Assembly: GCA_020543525.1 (NCBI GenBank)
Contig: JAHYIO010000007.1
Location: forward strand, 62,001-126,000
DNA from: Coriolopsis trogii
Lineage: Eukaryota > Basidiomycota > Agaricomycetes > Polyporales > Polyporaceae
Length of the DNA: 64,000 nucleotides
Direction of reading: 5' to 3'
The notes beneath the pieces were generated by a model. It searched no databases. It had not been told where the DNA came from and was given only the letters and a program-made list of their open reading frames with translations. Positions 36,539 through 48,577 of this stretch are shown in pieces (the first letter of the stretch is position 1; each line of letters begins with the position of its first letter). The position numbers were made by a program, and so were the translations under genes.

Positions 36539-37050
36539 GACTCTAGGGGACCGTATCTATTGGACATTCACTGACGTTCTGGACACACCTTCTGCGCACA
36601 CGCTGCTTCCAGTCATTCGTCTCGTTTACATCTCCTAGAGGCTCTCCATTAATTGCATATCGCACTCTGTACCGTTATCATGTTCGAAAGTTGTGAGCTA
36701 TTCGTATAGTGTGTACCTTATCCTTGGTTGTTTGGGTTTGGCGTCTGTTACAATACATATGATCTCAATACCAGTCGCTGGCACACCTTGCAAGTCCTCA
36801 GTCATGTTGTCTTTTGCTGTAGCGTCTTGCCCTAGGACAGCCATGCATACATACCCGCAAACCTGACTTGATGATGATGTCCCTGAGAGAAGCTGCAGCT
36901 GTCGTCGGAGTTCGCTCCGGAAGCGCATCATGGTCACGGTAAGGTTCGATGCTGAACGTTGGTGAATATTAACGACCGTGTGCAGCTTCGGGCCTCTTAC
37001 AGCTATCCGCTTCTTCCATCCACATACGGTTGCTACAGCGCGTGTCGTCT
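36539..37050. other. Intergenic region
   Basis: This is about 500 bases between plus-strand genes with no supportable frame. It has moderate AT content, consistent with a terminator and the next promoter. Confidence 0.45.
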
Positions 37051-39021
37051 ATGCAAAAAGTCAAGAGGGGTCCTCCGTACGACGAGGATCCAGGTTGCAA
37101 GTATATCGTGATTGAAGACCCTTGGCCGGGGAACGCGACGGGAAAGGCGCGTGATGACAGGTATTATAACCTGCTCTGCGCGTGGGTGAGGTTCATGCTG
37201 GACAAGAAGCATGAAGCTGAATGTGTGTACGCGGTGAATACGGTGCGTTTCATACGTGCTCATCTCAAGGCACGCGTCTGGAAAGCGGGCGACCTGATGT
37301 TTCTGCGTGTCAACCTCGCACGTCACCCACACCCTTGCGCGAACCTGGCGACCAGCGCAACGAGGTCATAGTGCAGCTCCCGCAGGAGGTTGACATTGTG
37401 CCCATCCTCGGTTCGCATCCATGGCGTACGTTTCTATCCAGGGGTGACCAGCGCGACGCGCACCGGGTTTCGTATGTATTCGCGTACAATTACCGCATCA
37501 AGGGCGACCCTGCGAAACGTAGGTTGTTTAATGCATCTTTCCCCTTCTAGAATACGTTATGGCGGAGACATACTACTCACGATGACATGCACTAGACAAC
37601 TGGCAAGAGATCTATCCGACCGTGAGCGGCGATCCCCCTCCACACATCAACTTCCCGGTCAAGTTTCCATATCCGCATGTCAACTGGGCATCCCCCAGAG
37701 GCAAGAACTGTGGGGATATCTCGCTTCCCTTGCCTCCAGTGCGGCAGCCCACACCTATACCAGATACGGTATGTGATGTGAAGAGTCGTCTGAACTCAAA
37801 AAGAAAGAGGAGGACGCTGACACGGTAGAGTCAGAGTTTGTTCACTCCATACCAGCACCCGACCCAGCTATCTGCTACTACAGTTAACAACGCGGTGGCC
37901 CGTGAGCAAACAGTTCAAGAAGCTCAGCCAGGTGAAACACGACCACAGGTACAAGATCAAAAGCAATCACTTGCTCCCCCGAAACTAGGCAAAGCAGATC
38001 CGTACGAGCAAGGTTAGTATTGCCGTTTCCCAATGTCACTTGCACTCCATTGAGGCTTGAACCATTTGTCGTCATGCAGAGATATATGCACTCCGATCTC
38101 TCAGCAGAGACTCCGAGTTGGACATTGACATCAAGCCTGTCGTCAAGAGCGAACACCTGAAGCAGGAGGAGGGATCCCGAGTGCCAAGCGAGGCATTCAG
38201 AGCTGCTTTCGCGGAGCTCCAACGGGCTCGCGCGGCGGGTCATGCCCCATCTGAGCCCCAGCCCCAGACTGAGCATTCCATGGGGCACGAAGATGTCAAG
38301 CCCAAGAGGGAAGAGGTCCCGGTGAGCAGCGGCCCCTCAGGGGAGTTTGTCTCCGTCTTCAATCAACTACGCGGTGGACAGGTCTCTGTGGAAGAATGTG
38401 AGCGCATCATTATCTTCGCTCGAGTAGGTCGCTTACCTGGACGATCGGAAGCCCCCCGAGTCAAAGTAGAGCGCACAGACGGTCCGCCTCCTCCATCTGA
38501 AGCATTTCTGTCTGCTTTCAAGCAGTTGAGGGGCACAGAGAATGGTTTGCTGGGCTCGTATTGGCACTCGAACCTTTTTTTTTTTTGATATTGGTATTAC
38601 GCTACGCAGGTGTCAATTCGGTCTCAACACCACAAGCGGGAAATATCATCGTGAAGGCAGAGCAACGACAATCTGCACAAGGATCTAGCGGTAATGCCAC
38701 TATGAAGTTAGAGCCGCAACTTGGCTCCTCACGGCACATCGGAGATGTTCTGAAGATGAAGTCGGGGCTGGCTACTAGACATCTTTCCTCGAAGACACAG
38801 GACCCAGTGGATCCTCGTGCGGCTCTCCATGGTGAGTATAGCGGACTTGCCGATCGTAGCAATAGCTCACACTCTCCAGTCAACGCTCCGGTGAATCCGC
38901 CCAAGCGGGTCAAAGAAGAGGATAGAAAAGGTGAAAGTAGACCGTCCTTGTGTGGGGATGTGAACTCATGCAATAGTTGACAGTCCCTGCTAAGAGATTC
39001 AAGACCGAAGACTTCTTCTAG
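37051..39021 (+). CDS. Orphan protein with repeated SUMO-consensus sites
   Basis: I do not recognise this multi-exon gene. The start MQKVKRGPPYDEDPGCKYIV leads into an ordered-looking region (YYNLLCAWVRFMLDKKHE, RNEVIVQLPQEVDIVPILGS, HNWQEIYPTVSGDPPPHINF). The C-terminal half is unusual. It holds seven psi-K-x-E motifs (VKSE, LKQE, VKVE, VKAE, MKLE, VKEE, FKTE), which is the SUMO-acceptor consensus. A short unit occurs three times, PSEAFRAAFAELQ, PSGEFVSVFNQLRGG and PPSEAFLSAFKQLRG, at about 38179, 38330 and 38490. The last exon is joined by an intron ending at about 38990 and gives VPAKRFKTEDFF. Several internal splice sites are by eye and may shift. A nuclear, SUMO-modified scaffold is inference. 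Confidence 0.6.
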
Positions 39022-39199
39022 ACTTTCTTGCATTCATCTATTGCGGTTATGCTGCACGTTGTACTACAACGAACTACCGTATTGAGTTTAGCATGTCCGG
39101 AATCCTAAGTCCCTTCTTTGTGCAAGAGTCCGATCGTCTAAAAGCACTTAAGTACTACGAACATTCATTTTGCGGGGCGACGAGGCAGAGCACCCGTCC

Positions 39200-41043
39200 T
39201 CACGAGGCAACTTTAAAGCCAGCCCGTTGCCTCGCCATCGCAACTACGACGCTGCACGCCCCTGTCGCGAATGCGCACGAACCCACAAAAATCTCCACCG
39301 CGCCGTACCCGTGGCGACCAAAGATGCCGCCCATGGAGGAGCTCGATGAAGACCTGCCTGCCTCGAGCAGGACTCCAGAGAGAATGGGGCCGACAACGGC
39401 GGAAATGCCCTTGAAAATGGCGGTGGAGGCGATCGCGATGCCCGTGTATTCGGGCTGGCCCCCTGCGCATTCGTATGCCGCGTTTGGCCACGTCGATGAG
39501 AAACCTCCACTCTGCGCCATACAAAGACACCACGAGTCAGAACAGGAAACGAAGCGTAGATAAAGGGGGACTTACGAGAGCACCGAAGATGATGGCAAAG
39601 AAGTACAGCTGCGTCGCGGCGTTGGCGAGGCCCCAGAGGAGGAAGGCGACGATGCCAGAGCCGACTGCGCTGGAGAACATGACCCAAGGGTATGGGAAGC
39701 GATCGCTCAAGTGCCCCAACACAATTTGACCAGCGACAGCGGAAGAGTTGAAGATGGAAAGAACAATCGTCGCCGTGAGCGGAGAAGACAGCTCCCGGGT
39801 GAACGTCGCAATGTACAGCGAGACAGGGAAATAGGAGAATCCTTGCAGGAGGATGGTCAATGACTGTCAAAAGATATGGAGCCGTCAGCGACTGTGCGCT
39901 AGGTGAATTCAACACCCTGCAACTTACAACGCTCCAGAACAGAAGGTTCTTCATGAAGCCCAACTGTGGGGGAATGAACCGTGGCCGCCTCTGGTCGACA
40001 CCGTACTTGGGTACGGGAAGACGCGGACGCAACCCTAGCAGTGCAATGGCGCAGATGATGCTCGTTACAATCGCCCAGATGCGGAGCGTCCACCGTAAGC
40101 CTACCTTGTCCAGCAGTGCAGTCAGGACGAAGGGGAACACAAAGCCTGTGAGGCATACGCGTGAGGTCTAGTCTTATATTGCGATGAGGCGTGTTTCGAA
40201 CTGACCACCGACACCTCCTCCTGCGAAAATAATGCCTCCGGCGAGACCTCGCCGGGCAGAGAACCATTCGGGAAGCAATTTGATGACGGGGACATAAAGG
40301 AGACCTCCACTGATGCCGAACAGGACGCCTTGCAGGAGAATGAGTTGCCATACCTTGAGTGATGCGTTAGCATCTCAGTAATGCAGAATGAATATCGATC
40401 GCCATACCTGCGTAGCAAAGCTCGAGAAGAATATGGATAGGAAGTACAACACAAGGCCGGTCCACATGCCGATGCGCATGTAATCCGGGTAGCGGCCGAA
40501 TAAGCAGGATATCAGGAGTGCCTGTGTGGAATGTCAGCCTCTAGCTCTTACTCGCCGTGAGTTTGCCTACCTCTGTGTATTGCAATGAGATAGCTACGGT
40601 ACCAATTGCGGCTATGGATATGCCAGATGCGCCACTGAACGGTGCGTGCGTTGTATAATAATCTGTCGTGGAAGGGAATCGTTCAAAACTGCGTTCTGAG
40701 ACGTGGAAATCTAAGGAGGCGAACCTTGGAAGATACCGTAACTGCGAACTCGCATGTTAGCCATCGAACCACATGAGAGTATGCAACAAACAACTCGCCT
40801 AAAGCAGAAACCCCAAATCATCATTTCAAGCACAAATGACGAGAAGCAGAATGACCATGCTTTCACCCCATGGTCGAGCGGGGCAAGCTCTTGAACGATA
40901 CCCTCATCGAGGGCTCGTTGCAACGCCACCTGCGACGACTGCGCCGAGAACTCCGTGCCGGCAGGGGTCTGCTGACCACTTTCTGGCTGTAAGCTCGAGA
41001 GCTCATATTGCTCGGGCAGCTCTGCTACTGTAGGATGCGCCAT
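39200..41043 (-). CDS. MFS transporter, monocarboxylate-permease (MCT) type
   Basis: This is a plasma-membrane or organelle carrier with the fungal MCT-like layout. MAHPTVAELPEQYELSSLQP begins a hydrophilic N-tail of about 60 residues. The helices run through AWSFCFSSFVLEMMIWGFSYGIFQ, GTVAISLQYTEALLISCLFG, GMWTGLVLYFLSIFFSSFATQ and VWQLILLQGVLFGISGGLLY. Next are WFSARRGLAGGIIFAGGGVGG, the family's loop and helix-5 signature. The second half has FVFPFVLTALLDKVGLRWTL, LLQGFSYFPVSLYIATFT and GHLSDRFPYPWVMFSSAVGS. It ends with GISAVVGPILSGVLLEAG and a soluble tail. It is split by at least seven introns. The substrate cannot be told; riboflavin or carboxylates are known for relatives. Confidence 0.85.
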
Positions 41044-41880
41044 ACGGAGAGCTTGAGGGTGTTGACCCCAGATTCGGAGGGGAGAACTGAAGTGGGAGGG
41101 CGAACAGGGGGCCGACAAAGGGTACACTGATCATATTCTTGCAGAGGTATCATTTTATTCTGATCAGTGCAGGGCCGTTGCGCGCCGTACGGATCGATCG
41201 AGAATGAGCGCGAGAGGAGAATAACAGAGCTTGGCGAGAAATCTGACTCGGATGGTTTGTGACGTATTTCCCCAGGGACGCTTGCGGAACGTGATGCCGC
41301 ACTGCGATGTCTTTTTTACACTTGCTGTATAGTTTGTCTCCCTGAATATGAGAGAGCGCGCCGCGCACAAGTTTATGCACAAGAGAAGACAGGTTATGCT
41401 GTTAGCTAGGCATACTGAAAATTTGAATGACGAATTACCCCTCCCTGTCACGCGCACATCGGAGCCAGCCTGCAGGTTGCTCCCGGATCTTCAGAAAATT
41501 ATTGACCTCCCCTCTTCGGCAACGATTGCTGCGCATGCGCGACGAATAAATCGCCTCCCAGCGGCCTCCACGTCCGCTCAGTCAGCCTCGGTAGCGGTGA
41601 CCAACGGATTCAGTGGGGAAGTCGCCAAGGCGCAAGACGTAGTGAAGCGGATGACCTCAGTATTGAGCGCCTAATCTTGGTATCTAGTATCTCCGCGCAC
41701 TCCAAAGTTCACACCTACATACTGTCAGGCTCTATCGGCGACATCGAAAGCGGCGACAAATCTGGCGCAGCAGTAATATGACAGGGTATTGAGATTCGCA
41801 AATCTCATTGGATACATATACTCTGAGATGCGTGTGCGGGAACCCTCGGAGTTGACGAGGCCATCTTGTCATCTGCACGA
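41044..41880. other. Intergenic region with one weak open frame
   Basis: A plus-strand frame at 41348-41674 (108 codons, starting MRERAAHKFM, ending VKRMTSVLSA) is Ala/Ser-rich with a helical C-terminus. No family is evident and there is no neighbouring support, so I leave it as a possible small gene at low confidence. The rest is promoter of the MFS gene and the 3' region of LYS12. Confidence 0.3.
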
Positions 41881-43444
<1,564 letters not shown>

Positions 43445-43741
43445 GCTGGTGAGGAGCGAGGAAAGACAGTGCAAGTACGAGGGAGACGACAAGACGAGAG
43501 AGTAGGAATAACTTAACGGAAAGTCTAGGGACGGCAATATTGTACTTCCCATCGCATGACTCGCGCGGTCACGTGCTGTCTTACCGACGCGTCCTGGTCA
43601 CCAGCCTGGCACTGCACACGCGTCGTTGGTGACGCTAGTACAGGCAATCGATAGGTGGGAGGACAGCATATAGATACAAGTATGATACAAGCAATGTTTG
43701 TCAGAGATACATCTACAGTTCTTGTTCTTCGTCCACCACCA
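43445..43741. other. Intergenic region upstream of LYS12
   Basis: About 300 bases contain the LYS12 promoter. CGGTCACGTGCTG (a CACGTG E-box-like site) lies near 43567. No gene is seen. Confidence 0.4.
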
Positions 43742-45830
43742 CTAGCCGCTCAAGATTGAGAGCCTACCGATTCCCCACCAGAGCCAGTATAGCACAATGA
43801 CAAAGACAAGAATTCGAATAGGCAGCTTATCCAACAGCCTTCGTTCACCGTCTGAGCCGGGTCCCGGAACTCCTCTTTTGTGACCATGTCGGATCGCAGC
43901 CGACGCCTCTGCGCTTCGAGACCTTAACAAGGCGCCACAGCTGCTATCGCTCTCATGGTCCTCATCTCTACGCCAGATTGTAGAATCAGTGCTAGAGATC
44001 CTACACGTTTTGTAAGCGACACACACCGTCTCATCCATTTCTGCGAACAGAAGCCTTTGTCACACTTCGTGCAACCTACCGTCTTCGCCAGCTCTACCTC
44101 CTTTCCGCAGCCTCGTCGCGAGCAGATCCTGGTGGTGAGCGCACCGAGATCCTCCGTGATACCCTCCAGCATCTCCCATGCGGCCTGTCGCCAAATCGGG
44201 TTACCTGGATCAAGAGTGGTTCCACCCTCGAGCCGCGCCATGAAGGCTGCCTGTTCGTTCGGACCGCTAATAGTGAACGAGGCCATCAACCGGGATGCCA
44301 ATCGCGGCCGGGGCAGCTTCGAGCGGAGTAGTGTCCGGGTCTTTGTCTTCAAGTGAGTGACAGCGCCTCCTATGGTCATTAACATGAAAGTCAGGATCAC
44401 TGAACGAACGTACGCCAATACTCAGTCGCGCCGTCTGAGAGAGTGGTGTTCTGTGTGACTCACTAGCACCTTCATGTATACTCAAGAGAAAGTCAGTGGA
44501 CTCGTCAAGTGTCTCGAAGAGTCCGCTTGTGATCCACCCGTTTATTGCAGCATCGACGTTCGCAGGTTCCTCCTGAGCCAAAGAGTGCATGGTCACCGAG
44601 AATATCTCCAACGCGTCTAAATAAACGGATTTAGCATCTTCCGTCCCCGCCTGGCTAGCCCTACGGAGCACTTGCAATGCCGCAGCCCAGAGGTCGTTTG
44701 ACTTATACATGGCACGAGGCAGTGCGACGTACTCCGTCTTTGCTAGGGCACGGGGATTCTGCAAGTGCTGATCAGCACTAGGTAATTTACATGTGTAATT
44801 CACCGGTAAATGTCATGTAAATCAGGGATGCCGGATTCAGGTAAGTAAATCTCGGTAAATTTGCCCCTCTACCAAGCACCCTGCGTAGCGCCTGGCAGTG
44901 GTCTGGATTGTGAAAGGTCCTCTCGGCAACAACAAAACGTGATGCCATTCTGCTGGCCTTGAGAGTTCTGCACCCGCTTCTCGATGAGCGGCACCTTCAA
45001 CCTGCAGTCAACATTCTCACAAGACTTGCTCAATGATGCCACAGCCTAGCGAAGTCAGATGGCGGGCGGAACAAGTTCAACAGCTTCAGTGATGAGGCCT
45101 ACTAGGGCCGGCGGCCACGGGAGGCAACACTGCCCGATGTCGTGCATAGCTGAGTAAAGTTGGTCTGTCCCAAGCTGCCTGGACGAGTGAGCACAGGCAT
45201 ATGAGTACTTACTACTCAGTACTCACTAGGTGAATTACATGTGAATGTCAGAGATTTGCCGGTGATTTACCGTAATTTACACCCACGTAAATTACCGTCA
45301 TTTACCATGTAAATCTCGGACGTCCCGACGCCCACTTGTAATTTACATGTCAAGCAGCGCTCGAGAGCAGATTCACCGTGCACTAGTCTTTGCTGATACA
45401 AACAGAGACCGAATGAGATTGATCTCCATCGCCAGTTCTTCCAGAGGGACATTTGCCATCTACTACATATGTCGAACAGCAGCAGAGACGATCGCGCTCG
45501 CAGCTCGCTGGGGGGTGCGCTTCTTCGTCGAACCAGCCTCCTTGCTTGCACCGAGTATAATGCGGGGTAGAAGAGCACGGACAGGCGGAAGCGGAAGACG
45601 GTCGAGATACCCTTGCCAGTGCGGTGGTACGTGCCTCGGGCTTAACAACGCGAGCGAAGGGGCAGCATTGACCATTTTGTCTTGCCTAGATGTTGCATAC
45701 AGCCAATTGCGAAAGCAAACCGCAAAGGTTAGGTCAGAAGGCTTGGTGAATGTTCTATATGCCCAGATAATCAGAGTGCGGAACCAAACCATGGAATGTG
45801 ATCAGGGAGCGTACGTAAGGAACGCTACTT
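43742..45830 (-). pseudogene. Decayed MYND zinc-finger paralogue (first of three)
   Basis: This copy aligns with the two intact paralogues downstream on the same strand but is broken in several ways. It begins only at TFTKPSDLTFAVCFRNWLYA; the conserved N-terminal exons seen in the other two are absent. After SAIVSAAVRHM there are two consecutive stop codons at 45460-45465 and another in frame at 45373-45375. An element of about 560 bases then interrupts it. The remaining 3' part reads TEYVALPRAMYKSNDLWAAA, then LKTKTRTLLRSKLPRPRLAS. The MYND finger (CSRRGC...CTKC...FCSQKW) has Trp where the final Cys of the CxxxC pair should be. A C-terminal hydrophobic stretch (ILVFVIVLYWLWWGIG) is unique to this copy and may be a product of frame change. 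It may still be transcribed. Confidence 0.8.
44764..45352. mobile_element. Short inserted element with GTAAATTAC palindromic termini
   Basis: Between the two halves of the MYND pseudogene lies about 560 bases with no counterpart in the paralogues. The boundaries carry an identical 13 bp direct repeat, GTAATTTACATGT, at 44782-44794 and 45338-45350. Both ends are packed with GTAAAT/ATTTAC words in both orientations (44782-44865 and 45233-45350), forming imperfect terminal inverted repeats that include CACATGTAATTCACC. The interior has ordinary composition and no intact frame. This looks like a non-autonomous DNA transposon. A perfect palindrome, AGTGCTGATCAGCACT, sits at 44764-44779 on the left border. 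Confidence 0.6.
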
Positions 45831-46024
45831 ATCTCCTGGCGTATTAGTGGAGCACAAACCTGGGATATCTGCTATGACGGGCGTACGAGGACAATTATGT
45901 CAATGTCAGGGCTGGTTGTCTAAGCCTCGAGTTATAGCAATACAAGTATGACCCACTCTTACATTCAGTACGCACAACGTCCCACCTCTTCAATATCGTT
46001 AATTCAGGTCTCCGCCCCTGTACT

Positions 46025-48186
46025 TCAATCAAGGTCTGCGAGGACCAGACCAGAGATTTCCGGTGTCTCCTGCCTTTCCTTGTCCGCACCAGTAGGCGAG
46101 GCTGACGGATGGCTGGAACCGGGAGCAGCCGGATGCTGCCCTGTGCTGCCCTGATTGCGTGTCTGCTCTATCACACCCATCCATCCACAGATGTGCCGAT
46201 GTTCGGTCATATCCCTGCGCGTACACAGCTTATCAGCAAATCTATACGCTCAAAGTAGTTACGCGTACGCACTTCTCCAGGCATGACAGCGAGCAGTACT
46301 TGGCCGTCTTGCACAAGTCGCAGATGTGCTCACGCCGACCGTCCTCGTTGCACTTCTTGTCACAACCGCGGCGCGCACATTGTCCGGGCTCCTCGATTCT
46401 GTGACCGATCTGTACCAGCATCTGCCAGGCGCCCTGTACCCACATCGAGTTGTGTGGTCCCGCGCCCATCCCGTTCCTGACAAAGTCCTCGTAGTCACGG
46501 TCCAACTGCTGGCGTTGGTGGTCGGTGCTATACGCTGACGGTACAAGCAGCTTCTTAATGACACGAGGTCTTGGCAGCTGTGAGCGGAGGGCCGTACGAG
46601 TCTTCGCGCTTAACTGAGGGAAGAACCGATCGATGGCCGCAATGATTCCAGTCAGAATCACTGTCAGCATGGGTTAGCAAGAGTCGTGCAGCCCAAAGAA
46701 ATGAGAAGACTACTCACTCGCGCCACGTGGGGTTTTAAGTAGAAGGTCCATCGAGGCCTCGAGCGCGTCGAACAGCCCAGTCGAGAGCCAGTTGTACACC
46801 AATGCATCGACGAACTCTTTACCATCGTCCTCAACCACATGAATCATGGTCGAATATGTCATTAAGGCGCCCATGAACACCGCCTCACCAAGGCGCGTCC
46901 CATTCTCCGCTGCGCGACGTAGAACGTTCGCATTTGCGGTCCAGAATTTGGACGACTTGAAGACGGCGCGATTGAACGTCCGATGTTCCTTCTCCGATAC
47001 TTTGAATAGGACATGGAAGAAATTGTAGTCGAACTGCACTTCGTCGAGAGGCAGCATCTCGAAGTGCGCCGCGGCTGCGGACACTACAGCGTCAGCTGCT
47101 TGGCCGGGAGTACGCTTCTTTTTGTCGGAACCGGCTACTTTGCTGGCACCGAGGAAGATTCTGGGGAAGAGCGCGTGCATGTCTGGGGGAGGGCTCCTCT
47201 CGAAGTGAGCTCTCCAGTGTTGAGGCATTCCTTCAGGCGAGTCCAGCAAGGGGAGGAGGATGCCCAGATTGAGACGATTATCAGCAACCGCCGTCGCATG
47301 CATCCAGTAGCGGAAGACAACCGCTAGTGTCAAGTCGGCTGGTTTGAAGATCACACTATATTCTCGCTTGATTAGTAGCGTAGTAGACATAGATTGGGTG
47401 TGACATACTCGAGAAAGGATGGATCGAACAGAACCAATCGAGCCAGCATTTGCGGGACTACGGCGCGTTCCACAACCCGGAATTGTTTGGGCTCGGCACT
47501 AAGACTGTGGGCGGGCTCTGACCAAATCTAAGACAATATTTCAGCATGTATATCGTGCGATAGTCATACAGGTTCATGACACACCCTCTGCATGATAGAA
47601 GACCAATGCTTTTTCATTTCCTCCACCGTCTTCTTCTCCGTAGGCGTGGGTGGCATTGCACCCGACACAACAGCGTTACAGATGATCTCGAGGGGAAAAA
47701 AGTAGGGAGAAAAAGACTGGAGGAAGCACCATGAGGCTCGCTGCTTCTCATTAAAAGGAGGAATGTTTCACGCACCTCGTTTGCTACATTTTTGATCTCC
47801 TCTTGCGATATGTTCGCCGAGTCTTCGTGCATGACAGCGAACTGAGCGGTCAGAGCGCATTTACACCTACAAAAATTCCCTGAGAAATTGCAGATGGTCC
47901 ATTCGGTAGGAGCTACTCACAATGCGCCCACAATCCCTGCATTGACCAACGCCTTCCAGGTGTCGCTCTTGGCATTCTTCGAGATATCTCTCAATTGGGC
48001 GATGATATACTGGCTGTCGAAAGGCGTGTCACCTTCAATTGTTTCGTCGCGTACTCCGCTGAGCCCTAGGACGCGTATGACGCGGCGAGGATCGTTCCTG
48101 ATTATTTTCTTCCATTCTTCGATGCGTTCCGGGTGCCGCTCCATGAAGTCGGCAGGCATCGAGAGAGTCCTGGGGGCAGTACTCAT
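46025..48186 (-). CDS. MYND zinc-finger protein, second of three tandem paralogues
   Basis: The family is common and expanded in mushrooms; a function is not known. The start MSTAPRTLSMPADFMERHPE runs into RRVIRVLGLSGVRDETIEGD and VNAGIVGAL, the conserved N-terminal exon. The middle domain reads FKPADLTLAVVFRYWMHATA, RIFLGASKVAGSDKKKRTPG and FNRAVFKSSKFWTANANVLR. LVYNWLSTGLFDALEASMDL and AKTRTALRSQLPRPRVIKKL follow. The MYND finger has all ligands: CARRGC, CDLC, YCSLSC and, after an intron, EHRHIC. MYND domains bind proline-rich peptides in partner proteins. The C-tail is short and Ser/Pro-rich. Introns interrupt at positions shared with the third copy. Confidence 0.78.
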
Positions 48187-48577
48187 TGCGGTGTGTTTGT
48201 GATCAAGAACGAAGAAGGGCCCTAACGGCGTAACTTGATATAGAGAGTGCCAGTGTTTGCACGAACTTGACTGAGAGCGACGAGGACGAAGTGCTGAAGA
48301 TGGTGTCGCGACGAGCCAATCCAAATCGAGATGCGCGGTCACGTGGGGGACGCGTGTGTCGTATTACCAGCCGAGGCTCGTTAGACGAGCCTCGGAGCGA
48401 AACGAAAGTCATACAATGAAGGGCTTTGGTTGTGGAACATGACAAACAATGGAAGGCGTGCTATCGAGACGTCCTCTGTCAACGTGATACTTGCACACTC
48501 AACAATATAAGATGACGGGCAGTACAGTACATGGAGTAAAACAAGAACGTTTGCAGCAGACAGTCACACTCATCAAC
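48187..48577. other. Region between MYND paralogues two and three
   Basis: About 390 bases hold the promoter of the second paralogue and the 3' end of the third. CGGTCACGTGGGG near 48337 resembles the site upstream of LYS12. No gene is seen. Confidence 0.4.

Noticed and set aside
38570..38590. Poly-T run as a terminator
   Set aside because: It lies inside an intron of the orphan gene between coding exons, as a polypyrimidine tract; not a gene end.
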